From positions 1,890,527 to 1,954,526 of the forward strand of contig NZ_DS264586.1 in assembly GCF_000154225.1 (NCBI RefSeq): DNA of 64,000 nucleotides. The letters run 5' to 3'. The position numbers were made by a program, and so were the translations under genes. Below are positions 17,616 to 25,858 of the stretch, piece by piece. Positions within the stretch are counted from its first letter, which is position 1; every line of letters begins with the position of its first letter. The notes beneath the pieces are model-generated. The model was not told the origin of the DNA. It did no database searches and saw nothing but the letters and a program-made list of their open reading frames with translations. Origin of the DNA: Schaalia dentiphila ATCC 17982 (lineage in GTDB: Bacteria > Actinomycetota > Actinomycetes > Actinomycetales > Actinomycetaceae).

Positions 17616-17795
17616 CCATGTGCGGGCCTTTGGAAGCGCACGTGGACCCGACGATACGCACGTAAGCCCGAAGATTTACCCGTGGGCCTCATAACCTGCG
17701 AGTGGGCAACGCCGCCCACGTGCGCATCTAGAGGTTTGCGTGCGTATCAAGAGGTTCGTACGCACATTCAGGGGTTTACGTGTGCATAGCTGTGC
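17616..17795. repeat. degenerate tandem array of nine 20-bp units
   Basis: Dividing the sequence every 20 bases from 17616 lines up related units: CCATGTGCGGGCCTTTGGAA, GCGCACGTGGACCCGACGAT, ACGCACGTAAGCCCGAAGAT, then TTACCCGTGGGCCTCATAAC and so on to TTACGTGTGCATAGCTGTGC. Units starting at 17716, 17736 and 17756 share a (G/A)CGTGCG(T/C)AT-like core followed by AGAGGT or a close variant. Most units hold a CGTGNG or CGCACG core near the same register. Twenty bases is close to two helical turns, so the cores would face one side of the DNA. Function is unknown; array-binding proteins and relic repeats are both possible. Confidence 0.6.
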
Positions 17796-18046
17796 TCAGA
17801 TGACCACCGAGGGGGCGCATTAACACTCGTACAAGACATCACTGTGGCAGCGGAAGAAGCAGTCCTCGGAACTTTAATGGAACTCTTAACCCGATGACAC
17901 GCACGGCAACCCGCTTCCACACGTTAACCCGCTATTCCGTATCTGGGCGGGGCCGCCAACGCTCGAATTAGAGAGTTTACGTGCAACTTAGAGGGGTAAC
18001 GCACGGATTCGCGGATTAGCGTGAGAACGTACATACACACGTGTGC

Positions 18047-18125
18047 GGATAGGTTACGCACGTACGGATAGGTAACACGTATGCGGATAGGTTACTAACC
18101 TATCCGCATACCAATAAGCTATCCG
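18047..18125. repeat. CGGATAGGTT repeat cluster with a 33-bp palindrome
   Basis: GGATAGGT occurs at 18047, 18066 and 18085 in direct orientation at 19-base spacing. The third copy continues into its complement: 16 bases at 18079-18094 pair perfectly with 18096-18111 around one central base. A fifth, imperfect inverted copy (AGCTATCCGCAT) follows near 18117. The motif also occurs as an inverted pair at 6077-6111. Confidence 0.8.
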
Positions 18126-18209
18126 CATAGTCCACCGGTCAACCACGCGGAGCACCCGGACGACACCTTCTATGCGATCCTCAGCCTCTCAGACGCCACC
18201 CATACACAG

Positions 18210-18245
18210 CGAGGCCGGGGCACCCCGTGGGTAACCCCGGCCTCG
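18210..18245 (-). terminator. terminator of the ABC transporter operon
   Basis: Perfect 11-bp stem CGAGGCCGGGG/CCCCGGCCTCG with a 14-base loop, 21 bases past the permease stop. Confidence 0.75.
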
Positions 18246-18265
18246 TGCGTGCAGTGCAGACGAGA

Positions 18266-19960
18266 TCAGTGTCCCGGCCAGCTGCGGATCGACGTGAGCG
18301 CGGCGACCGAGTAGCGGTCCCATACGCGCCCGCCAATCCGAACGGCTGCCTCAAGGACGAGCACCGACCACGCGAGGGCCACGACGTAGGCGACCCAGTT
18401 GGGAACGAAGCCGAAAGACGCCAGCACGAGCAGCACGTAGGACGGGATCTGCAGAACCGCGGTCCCCGCGAAGCCCACGAGCTGCAGCAGCATCGTCATC
18501 AGGAAGGAACCGGTACCCTTCGTCGCCAGCGGGGACGTGCCCGGAGGCTGCACCGGGTAGACCCAGCGCGCGTTCACGACGAGGGTCGTCGCAGCGGCAC
18601 CAGCGAAGAGGACGACGCCCATCACCTGGTGGAACACGAAACTGGAGGCATTCGCACCGGTGACGGCATCGTAAATGAGGTAACCGATGACCTGGGGAAC
18701 TAACACGATGAGCGAACCCACGAGGCGTCCGCGACGTTCCTCGCGACCGCTCATACCCGACGAGACCACGATCCAGGCGCCCGTCGAGTCGTATTGCATG
18801 AGCGCGCCGGTCGTCAGGCCCGTCGTGATGGGCACCAGGTAGAGGAAGATGCCCGCCGAGAAGGCGAATGGCTGCCCCTCAGTAACCATCCGTCCCATGA
18901 AGATCGCGACAACCGGGAACAGCAACGCGAGCGCCATGTTCATATTCAGGCGCGTATCGACGATCCAGTAGCGCAGCGTGCGCGCCGCCAGGGAGGCGCT
19001 GCGCACACCGAGGCCGAGGCGCGTGAACAGGTCGACGCTGCGCAGGCCGGCGGCTCTCGACTGCTCGGAGCGGCGACTGCGCGCTTCATCTTCGAGGGAT
19101 TCGTCGATGAGGTGGCGTCCCTCGTCGATGGCGCGCTGCGCGTCGGCGCTGATCTCACCGGCGTAGCCGCTCATGACGGGGCGCAGGACGGCGAGCCAGG
19201 CCCGCCAACCGACGACAGCGGTCACGACCGTGATGAGAGCGCGGATCGCCGCGGCCACCCACGCGCCCTCGAGCAGCGAAGCAACCACACCGAAGGGAGC
19301 GCCGAAGGGAGTCCACAGTGCGACGTTCAAGCCCGCCTTGAAGGCCTCAACGGAAAAGTTCCGGGCCAGCAAAGACATCCAGTAACCCAAGGGGGTCACC
19401 ACCATCATGAAGACGACGGCGCCCAGGGCCGTGACGGCATCCTTCTTACCCGAGCTGTCCAGGCGTACCGCGAACCAGGTCCCGACCGCGCGCGCCCACA
19501 GCACCGCGAGAGGCAGCGTCACGACACCAGCGATAAACCAGCCGAGCGCCTCAAGCCACTGGGCACGCCACAGCGCGAACCAGACGGGTAGGAAGAGGAT
19601 CATCGCGGACAGGAGCCCGCCGGGACCGACCGCAGTCGAGGCGGCCAGCCCCGCCCCGAGGCGTTTGCTGGGTCCCACGTAGGGCGACAGGCGCACGGGA
19701 TCGAGAGAGTTGTCCATCGAGGCGAAGATGATCGGGAGGACCAACCACAGCAGGAAGATGAAGGGCCCGACGATCGGCATCACCGGTGTGGCCAGGTAGG
19801 CCTCGTCGGAGCGAGCGAAGAAAGCGGTGCCCAGGAGCACCGAGCCGTAGATTCCGCCGAAGTAGAGGACGCCGAGAACCGCGAGAACGAGGACGACCGT
19901 CTGCTTGCGAACCGTGTTCCAGATGATGCGGAGCTTGAGGCGAATCAGTTGCCCAACCAC
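18266..19960 (-). CDS. ABC transporter permease (ABC-2-like membrane protein)
   Basis: A ~564-residue integral membrane protein with about a dozen hydrophobic segments and a charged cytoplasmic region near the middle (DAQRAIDEGRHLIDESLEDE). It is the membrane partner of the ATPase encoded immediately upstream. The start is taken as GTG at 19960: GAGGAAGG lies upstream and translation then begins MVGQLIRLKLRIIWNTVRKQ, a plausible cytoplasmic lead to the first helix, and it overlaps the ATPase stop by 16 bases. A longer frame reading exists but is an off-frame extension through the ATPase gene. Substrate is unknown; such pairs often export lipids, peptides or drugs. Confidence 0.8.
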   Translation of the reverse strand: MVGQLIRLKLRIIWNTVRKQTVVLVLAVLGVLYFGGIYGSVLLGTAFFARSDEAYLATPVMPIVGPFIFLLWLVLPIIFASMDNSLDPVRLSPYVGPSKRLGAGLAASTAVGPGGLLSAMILFLPVWFALWRAQWLEALGWFIAGVVTLPLAVLWARAVGTWFAVRLDSSGKKDAVTALGAVVFMMVVTPLGYWMSLLARNFSVEAFKAGLNVALWTPFGAPFGVVASLLEGAWVAAAIRALITVVTAVVGWRAWLAVLRPVMSGYAGEISADAQRAIDEGRHLIDESLEDEARSRRSEQSRAAGLRSVDLFTRLGLGVRSASLAARTLRYWIVDTRLNMNMALALLFPVVAIFMGRMVTEGQPFAFSAGIFLYLVPITTGLTTGALMQYDSTGAWIVVSSGMSGREERRGRLVGSLIVLVPQVIGYLIYDAVTGANASSFVFHQVMGVVLFAGAAATTLVVNARWVYPVQPPGTSPLATKGTGSFLMTMLLQLVGFAGTAVLQIPSYVLLVLASFGFVPNWVAYVVALAWSVLVLEAAVRIGGRVWDRYSVAALTSIRSWPGH

Positions 19961-20748
19961 GACAGGCCTTCCTCGGAGTGGACGCCGCCAACCAGGGAGG
20001 TGAAGCGCTCCCCCAGGTCGCCGCCCTGAGCGACCTCGTCGGTGGTTCCGGAGACGAGCACGCGTCCCTTGTCGATGATGGCCACGTGCGTGCACAGCTG
20101 TTGGACGGTTGCCATCACGTGCGAGGAGAGAATGACGGTGCCGCCGCGACGCGTATAGTCGGTGAGGATCTGGCGGATGTTCGTCGCGGAAACGGGGTCC
20201 ACGGCCTCGAACGGTTCGTCGAGGACCAAGACTCGCGGCGAGTGGATGAGGGCGGCGGCCAGGGCAACCTTCTTCGTCATGCCCGCAGAGTAGTCGCTGA
20301 TCAGCTTCTTCCCGGCCTCGGCCAGGTCGAGGGCCGCGAGGAGTTCGTGAGCACGCTCACGGGCGACGGACGCGTCCAGGCCGTGGAGCATGCCCACGTG
20401 GACGAGGAAGTCAGGGCCGGATAGGCGGTCGAGGAGGCGCATCCCGTCGGGCATGACGCCGAGGAGAGCGCGCGCCTCCTGGGTTCGCGCCCACACATCG
20501 ACGCCGTGCACGTAGGCGGTGCCACGGTCGGGGGTGAGCAGGCCTGTAGCCATGGTCAGCGTCGTTGTCTTACCGGCGCCGTTAGGACCGACGATCCCGT
20601 AGAAGGATCCGGTGGGAATATCGAGGGACAGGTCGGCGACGGCGACGAGGTTGCCATAAATCTTGACGAGGCCTCGGATCGCCAGTGCAACATCTTCCCC
20701 GACGGGGGCGACGGGTACCGCAGGAGCGGCGGGCTGCGAATCGGACAC
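19945..20748 (-). CDS. ABC transporter ATP-binding protein
   Basis: Nucleotide-binding subunit of an exporter-type ABC transporter. Walker A is GPNGAGKTTT, the Q-loop region follows at VMPDGMRLLDRLSG, the signature is SAGMTKKVALAAAL (a variant of LSGGQ), Walker B is RVLVLDEPFEAVD and the switch histidine lies in ILSSHVM. The GTG at 20748 is chosen since AAGGAG lies six bases before it; an ATG 15 bases earlier overlaps that ribosome site. It overlaps the permease gene by 16 bases, implying translational coupling. The variant signature fits daunorubicin-resistance/ABC-2-type ATPases. Confidence 0.9.
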   Translation of the reverse strand: MSDSQPAAPAVPVAPVGEDVALAIRGLVKIYGNLVAVADLSLDIPTGSFYGIVGPNGAGKTTTLTMATGLLTPDRGTAYVHGVDVWARTQEARALLGVMPDGMRLLDRLSGPDFLVHVGMLHGLDASVARERAHELLAALDLAEAGKKLISDYSAGMTKKVALAAALIHSPRVLVLDEPFEAVDPVSATNIRQILTDYTRRGGTVILSSHVMATVQQLCTHVAIIDKGRVLVSGTTDEVAQGGDLGERFTSLVGGVHSEEGLSWLGN

Positions 20749-20853
20749 GAGATACTCCTTCACGCATTGAAATACCCGCTCATTTTACCAGCGATCCTAG
20801 GCAATGCTTCGAAGCAAGTCTCAGATGATGACCCCAATGAATAGGGAGGAGTC

Positions 20854-21723
20854 CTACTCGCGACTGATAACAACATGAAGCCCTTGATCAGGGTGATACG
20901 TCCACGTTGCTCGATAGGAACCCCATGTCTCCTCCCGAGTGCCATCAATTGCCCGCGTCGTATCCATGCGTTGCATAAGCGACTCGGGTGCATCCAACTC
21001 CTGAAGAACACAGCCGAGGGTGACCACACTCATCCCGGACTGCTTCTTACCGAAGGTATTCATCTCCAAGCTAGATCCATCGGAGGCAACTGTGGCATGC
21101 GGAGCTGCCTTACAAGCAGTGACGGCCTGAGCAAACGCTTGATTCTGGCCTCCAACCAGCATGGCCAAACCAACAACCGACACGATGGTGGCAATAATCC
21201 CAGAGAAGAAGCCGAGAATGAACATTCCAAGCCCCAGCTTCCAGCGCCGTTTCTTGCGTCGAGGCTCGCGATACTCCGCCGGAATGTCCAGCCGATCATG
21301 TCGATACGCCATGGCGTCGCGACGCCGAGCTTCCTCAACTTCCTCAGCGGGCACGTACATCTGCTCGACAGCTACTAGACGCGAAGCAGGCCGCACAGGG
21401 GCCGGATCGGACAGAGCACCAACACGGTCTCTATCCGAGCCTTCGTCACGTCGCCTGTCCCCGCCATAGCGAGATGAGTCGAGAGACAAACCAACGGAAG
21501 ACTCATCGTAATGCGCATACTCCCGTTCGGGCGTCACCTGCTGCTCGCGAGGAGCAAAAGGACTTGACTGCGCCGGCGAAAAACCGTGATCCTCATCTGC
21601 CCTACGATACCGGGCAGCACGTTCAGTCGGCACTGAAGGAGCACTACCGCCTCCCGGCTGCGGATACGCCCTCGCAGGCTGACCACCACCGTACCGATAC
21701 GCATCTGGCATGTGTGCTCCCAT
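20854..21723 (-). CDS. membrane protein of unknown function, PDAYR-motif paralog 1
   Basis: A 289-residue protein I cannot assign to a known family. It begins MGAHMPDAYRYGGGQPARAY; then follows ~120 residues of hydrophilic, Arg/Ser/Pro-rich sequence including REYAHYDE, a strongly basic stretch EPRRKKRRWK (~residues 160-170), one transmembrane helix (LGMFILGFFSGIIATIVSVVG) and an ~80-residue C-terminal domain with three Cys, probably outside the cell. Topology is therefore N-in. The next gene upstream (22012-22797) shares the N-terminal motif, REYAH-DE and the layout. Start: GGAGGATTC precedes the ATG; the same arrangement precedes the paralog. Confidence 0.65.
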   Translation of the reverse strand: MGAHMPDAYRYGGGQPARAYPQPGGGSAPSVPTERAARYRRADEDHGFSPAQSSPFAPREQQVTPEREYAHYDESSVGLSLDSSRYGGDRRRDEGSDRDRVGALSDPAPVRPASRLVAVEQMYVPAEEVEEARRRDAMAYRHDRLDIPAEYREPRRKKRRWKLGLGMFILGFFSGIIATIVSVVGLAMLVGGQNQAFAQAVTACKAAPHATVASDGSSLEMNTFGKKQSGMSVVTLGCVLQELDAPESLMQRMDTTRAIDGTREETWGSYRATWTYHPDQGLHVVISRE

Positions 21724-22011
21724 GAATCCTCCATTGGCGGGAAGCTATCGATTATTCGACAATCATAACCGTAGATTACCCAGAAAGCAATGGAATAGAT
21801 CCACACCCACTCTCCTACGCGAACACCCCCTCACCCATCACCAACACATCAAAACGAAGCATGATGCCCATTTCGTCGGAGTGAGCCACACAACGACCAG
21901 ACAAAATCCAAGCTAGTACTACAACGGCTTCTACCCAGCCCCAACAGGTCTACACCCCAAGACACGCAGATGCCCAAGCAGACATCAAAAAGGCAGACGA
22001 CGACCTAATTC
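21724..22011. other. 288-bp gap between the two PDAYR paralogs
   Basis: AT-richer than its surroundings and without a credible gene or strong hairpin. It must contain the promoter of the downstream paralog (start 21723), but no confident -35/-10 pair could be chosen. Confidence 0.4.
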
Positions 22012-22797
22012 TTAGCAATAGCCTGCACGAATATCCACAGACTCAACAAACGCGCAAGCACCAGAGCTAACGGCACCTCGCGAAGACATGCCAGACACGC
22101 GCGACACATACAAGCCGGCAACAAACGCCGCAACAATCAGGAGCGCCGAGATGAATCCGAGGAGGAACATTAGGAGGCCACCGTGGCGCTGCCCGCGGCG
22201 AGCGGGACGCTCCCGGCGATCCAGGCGCGACTCAATCTCGCTGGCACGACGAGCCTCGGCCTGGCGCCGAGAGGCACCTCCGACACGAGAGCTTTGAACG
22301 CCCCCCTGCTCCGACGGCGACACAGCCTCGGCAAGCGCACGACACTGCCCGCCATCTCGTTGTTCGAGCGCACCCACAACACGCATAGTCGTGCGATGCC
22401 AGTTGCGGTGGACGGGAACGCCGGGGCATGGATCTGCCCCGTAGGTCGCCGCCGCCTCGTCCCGATGCGCATATTCGCGAACGGGAGTGGAAGGCTGAGC
22501 GACGCGCCCAGCCTGCGAGGAAACCACGTCGCGCGCGACCGCGGCCTGCTGCGCCACCGCGGCAGCATCCTCCGACGGTCGAGATTTCCTCGACGGGCGA
22601 GGTGAACCCGGGGCCTTTCCCCGAACCACTGCGTCCTCGGCGCTCACAACCTGTTCGACGAGAGATGACTCGGGGGCGCGGGCAACCGTAGGCAGGCTCG
22701 GCTGTTTGCGCAGGCGAACAGGCACAGCGTCGGCCGGATAGTCCCGCGCCACCTGTCCCGTGCCGATCCGATACGCATCAGGCGTAGCGCCCCCCAT
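22012..22797 (-). CDS. membrane protein of unknown function, PDAYR-motif paralog 2
   Basis: About 261 residues. It begins MGGATPDAYRIGTGQVARDY, matching paralog 1 at the PDAYR-G-GQ-AR-Y positions, then has a long Ala/Ser/Arg-rich hydrophilic region with REYAHRDEAAA, a basic stretch (RRERPARRGQRHG), one transmembrane helix (LLMFLLGFISALLIVAAFVAG) and a short ~30-residue exterior tail with two Cys. The ATG at 22797 is chosen because GGAGGGTTC precedes it exactly as in paralog 1; the frame is open 12 codons further upstream but that part is not conserved. The tail is much shorter than in paralog 1. No known domain recognised. Confidence 0.62.
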   Translation of the reverse strand: MGGATPDAYRIGTGQVARDYPADAVPVRLRKQPSLPTVARAPESSLVEQVVSAEDAVVRGKAPGSPRPSRKSRPSEDAAAVAQQAAVARDVVSSQAGRVAQPSTPVREYAHRDEAAATYGADPCPGVPVHRNWHRTTMRVVGALEQRDGGQCRALAEAVSPSEQGGVQSSRVGGASRRQAEARRASEIESRLDRRERPARRGQRHGGLLMFLLGFISALLIVAAFVAGLYVSRVSGMSSRGAVSSGACAFVESVDIRAGYC

Positions 22798-22869
22798 GAA
22801 CCCTCCATCAGTAACAAGCCGTTTATTTCTCAACTACCATACTCGCTAGTTACCGAAAAAGCAAGGGCA

Positions 22870-23343
22870 TTAGTCGATACCGAGAGTCTTCCGCAATCGA
22901 GCCACGTGACCGGTTGCCTTCACGTTGTATTGGGCCAGGGCGACCGTGCCGTCAGGGTTCACAACCACGGTCGAGCGGATGATGCCCACGTAGGTGCGGC
23001 CGTAGTTCTTCTTTTCACCCCACGCGCCGTACGCCTCGAGAATCTCGTGATCCGGGTCGGAGGCCAGCGGGAAGGTAAGCGACTGCTTCTCGGTGAAGCG
23101 CTCGAGGGCGGCCATCGAGTCGGCGGAAACACCGATGACGGAGTAGCCGGCACCCTGAAGCGACGCCAGGGAATCACGAAAATCACATGCCTGCTTCGTG
23201 CAGCCGGGGGTGGAGGCCTTCGGGTAGAAGTAGATGATGACACCACGCTTCGAAGAAGCGAGCAAGTCGGACAGAGACAGGGTGCCCTGCGTGGTCTCAG
23301 CGGTAAAGTCGGGGGCCTTGCAGCCAATTTCCAAAGCGGTCAT
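22870..23343 (-). CDS. bcp: thiol peroxidase of the Bcp/PrxQ family
   Basis: Thioredoxin-dependent peroxiredoxin reducing hydrogen peroxide and organic peroxides. The 157-residue protein has the PrxQ active site YFYPKASTPGCTKQAC with peroxidatic Cys48 and resolving Cys53 five residues later, the alpha-2-type PrxQ arrangement. APDFTAET near the N-terminus and the ending KATGHVARLRKTLG are typical. It stands next to tRNA-Leu. Confidence 0.94.
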   Translation of the reverse strand: MTALEIGCKAPDFTAETTQGTLSLSDLLASSKRGVIIYFYPKASTPGCTKQACDFRDSLASLQGAGYSVIGVSADSMAALERFTEKQSLTFPLASDPDHEILEAYGAWGEKKNYGRTYVGIIRSTVVVNPDGTVALAQYNVKATGHVARLRKTLGID

Positions 23344-23396
23344 GACCTCAGTCTATCGACCACCGCCGCCCGGAGGCGACCGGGTATCGGCAACCG

Positions 23397-23477
<81 letters not shown>

Positions 23478-23560
23478 GCGCACCCCAGTGTAACGGATGT
23501 GCGCGAGACCGTCCGCATGCCCTCGCCCACGCCCGCCGACAACAAGCAAACCCGAGGCCC

Positions 23561-24652
23561 TCAGCGCCCGGTTGCGTCGATTGTTCCCTCGCCGAGAACA
23601 CGGGTACCGCGATACACGACCATCGACTGGCCGCGCGCGACGCCACGCGCGCTGCTCGCGAGGACGACGCTGATGGTTCCAGCGTCCAGGTCGCGCGTCA
23701 GCGACGCGACGGGCACGGGGGTGCCGTGCGCGCGCAGCTGCACGAAAAGGTCGGTGGCGTCGGAGCCGTCGTCGTCAGAGGCGAGCCAGACGGCGTCCGT
23801 GGCCGTAATGCGGGAGATGGACAGGAGCTCGGAGGCTCCCACGACGACTTGGTTGGTCTCCGGCCTCGTCTCGAGGACGTAGCGGGGGCGCCCGTCGGGT
23901 GCGGGCGCGCCGATACCGAGGCCCTTGCGCTGGCCGACTGTGTAGTTCCAGTAGCCCTCGTGGCGGCCCAACACCTCGCCGTCGGGGCTGACGATCTCAC
24001 CCTCGGCCGCGCCCAGGTGAGCGCGCAGGAAGCCCTGCGTGTCACCGTCGGGAATGAAGCAGATGTCGTAGGAGTCGGGCTTGTTGGACACGCCCAGGCC
24101 GAGGCGCTCGGCCTCGGAGCGCACCCACGCTTTGTTGGGGGCATCCCCCAGGGGCAGGACGACGCGGTGAAGCTCCTCGGGCCCCATGACGGCCAGCACG
24201 TAGGACTGGTCCTTGAGGTTGTCGGCACCGCGGTGCAGCTCGGGTCCAGCCGCACCATCGACGATGGCCGCGTAGTGGCCAGTGCACACCGCATCGAATC
24301 CGAGCGCGCGGGCGCGGGTGGCCAGCTCGCGGAACTTCACGAACTCGTTGCAGCGCACGCAGGGGTTGGGGGTGCGCCCAGCCTTGTACTGGGCGACGAA
24401 GTCGGTGATGACGGTCTGCTCAAATTCCTGGGCGAGATCCCACACGTAGAACGGGATGCCGATAATTTCGGCGGCGCGCGCCGCGTCGCCGGCGTCCTCG
24501 ATCGAGCAGCAGCCGCGCGAGCCGATGCGGCACTCCTGGGGTTGGGAGGATAGGGCCATGTGGACGCCGACAACATCGTGCCCGGCCTCCACGGCCTTCG
24601 CGGCGGCGACGGCGGAGTCCACACCGCCGGACAGTGCTGCCAGAACTCTCAT
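23561..24652 (-). CDS. mnmA: tRNA-specific 2-thiouridylase
   Basis: Adenylates and thiolates U34 of tRNAs for Lys, Glu and Gln. The 363-residue protein has the PP-loop ALSGGVDSAVAAA at the start, the first catalytic Cys in NPCVRCNEFVKF, the GHYA strand and the second catalytic Cys in YDICFIPDGDTQGFL. Its ATG directly follows the stop of the cysteine desulfurase gene, the expected sulfur donor, so the pair forms a sulfur-relay unit. The same etfB-etfA-iscS-mnmA order is known in mycobacteria. Confidence 0.96.
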   Translation of the reverse strand: MRVLAALSGGVDSAVAAAKAVEAGHDVVGVHMALSSQPQECRIGSRGCCSIEDAGDAARAAEIIGIPFYVWDLAQEFEQTVITDFVAQYKAGRTPNPCVRCNEFVKFRELATRARALGFDAVCTGHYAAIVDGAAGPELHRGADNLKDQSYVLAVMGPEELHRVVLPLGDAPNKAWVRSEAERLGLGVSNKPDSYDICFIPDGDTQGFLRAHLGAAEGEIVSPDGEVLGRHEGYWNYTVGQRKGLGIGAPAPDGRPRYVLETRPETNQVVVGASELLSISRITATDAVWLASDDDGSDATDLFVQLRAHGTPVPVASLTRDLDAGTISVVLASSARGVARGQSMVVYRGTRVLGEGTIDATGR

Positions 24653-25858
24653 CTAGGGTTCCTCGTTTCGTTCGTTGCGCACGTGGGCGACGCCGTCCAG
24701 GGCGGCCCCCGCGCGGATGGCCACGGGCAGCGCGGCCAGGAAGGCGTCGATATCGTCGCGGGTCGTCTCGTGGCCGAGTGAGACGCGCAGGACGCCGAGC
24801 GCCTGCTCCTCGCTGCGTCCCATCGCCATGACGATCTCGGAGGGGCGCGTGACCCCCGCGTGGCAGGCAGACCCGGCGGACACGGCGATTCCGTCCATGT
24901 CGAAGGCCATGAGGACGGCCTCAGGGCGGGCGGTGGGCAGGGATAGGTGGATGATGGCGCTCGACGAGGCAGTCTCCCCCACCGTCGAATACGTTCCCTC
25001 CGGCAGGTGGGACAGCAGGTGCGCGCGCAGGGCGGCCGCACGGGAGGCGAAAGCGGCGCGCTCTGCGACGACCTCGGCGAGGGCGGCACCGAGAGCGCAG
25101 GCACCCGCGACGTCGGGCGTGCCCGAGCGGATCGAGCGCTCGTGGCCGCCGCCGGGTCGGTCGGTCGTCATGGGGATGCCTCGTCGGGCGAGGAGAACGC
25201 CGATGCCGGCGGGGGCGCCGACCTTGTGGCCGCCGACGCTCATGAGGTCCAGGCCGAGCTCGGCAAAAGACACGTCCAGGGTTGGAATGGCTTGGGCTGC
25301 GTCGGAATGTACGAGGCCTCCGCTGGCCTGCACGAGCTCAGCGAAGTCTGCAACCGGCTGAATCGTACCGATTTCGGAAGACACGAGGGTCATGGATCCG
25401 AGCGCAAGGCGACCGTCCCACGAGGCGGGTGCATCGTCGCCGGAAACACGGGGCAGGATGGACACGCCGCCCGCATCCACGGGCAGGACCTCCCAGGAGA
25501 AGCCCTCACGAGAGGCGACCTCGCGCTGATGGGCGACCGCGTCATGCTCGAGGCCCGAGACGACGATCAGGTCGCGCGCGTCGTCGCGCCCGTGCATACC
25601 TCGGGCCGCGGCCATCACACCGAGGGCGTCCGATTCGGTGGCTCCAGAGGTGAAGATAACCTCGTGGATGTCTGCGCCGAGGGCCGCTGCGACCTGCTCG
25701 CGCGCGTCGTCGAGCATGCGACGGGCCCGCCGCCCTCCGAAGTGGAGGGCGGCGGGATTGCCGGGGGTTGCAGCTAGGTCACGCTGGGCGCGGGTCCACG
25801 CCTCGAGGGCGCACTCGCGCAGCGGCGTGGTGGCAGCGTGGTCGAGGTAGACGCTCAC
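24653..25858 (-). CDS. cysteine desulfurase (IscS/NifS-type)
   Basis: PLP enzyme releasing sulfur from cysteine for Fe-S clusters and tRNA thiolation. A 401-residue class V aminotransferase fold: it opens MSVYLDHAATTPL, has SGATESDALGV, the PLP lysine in SVGGHKVGAPAGIGVLL, and the catalytic Cys loop in GSACHAGVTRPSE. The catalytic loop is short (SACHAG), characteristic of group II or intermediate enzymes. It overlaps etfA by four bases and is immediately followed by mnmA. The symbol iscS is probable, but several desulfurase types share these features. Confidence 0.92.
   Translation of the reverse strand: MSVYLDHAATTPLRECALEAWTRAQRDLAATPGNPAALHFGGRRARRMLDDAREQVAAALGADIHEVIFTSGATESDALGVMAAARGMHGRDDARDLIVVSGLEHDAVAHQREVASREGFSWEVLPVDAGGVSILPRVSGDDAPASWDGRLALGSMTLVSSEIGTIQPVADFAELVQASGGLVHSDAAQAIPTLDVSFAELGLDLMSVGGHKVGAPAGIGVLLARRGIPMTTDRPGGGHERSIRSGTPDVAGACALGAALAEVVAERAAFASRAAALRAHLLSHLPEGTYSTVGETASSSAIIHLSLPTARPEAVLMAFDMDGIAVSAGSACHAGVTRPSEIVMAMGRSEEQALGVLRVSLGHETTRDDIDAFLAALPVAIRAGAALDGVAHVRNERNEEP

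Larger units (their letters stand above)
17218..18209. other. ~1 kb non-coding, repeat-rich region
   Basis: No credible gene: open frames are short, lack family resemblance and lack the codon bias of neighbours. Base composition is lower in GC than the flanking genes. The stretch contains a 26-bp imperfect direct repeat (17263-17288 and 17373-17398), a degenerate array of 20-bp units (17616-17795), AACCCG repeats (from 17888, 17908 and 17936) and the CGGATAGGTT cluster (18047-18125). It lies between the tRNA-Lys pair and the end of the ABC permease, a place where mobile DNA might once have sat, but I see no integrase or att-like tRNA fragment. Confidence 0.65.

Noticed and set aside
17184..18265. 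Possible integrative element next to the tRNA-Lys pair.
   Set aside because: No integrase, no tRNA 3' fragment as an attachment repeat and no cargo genes; only repeats are visible.
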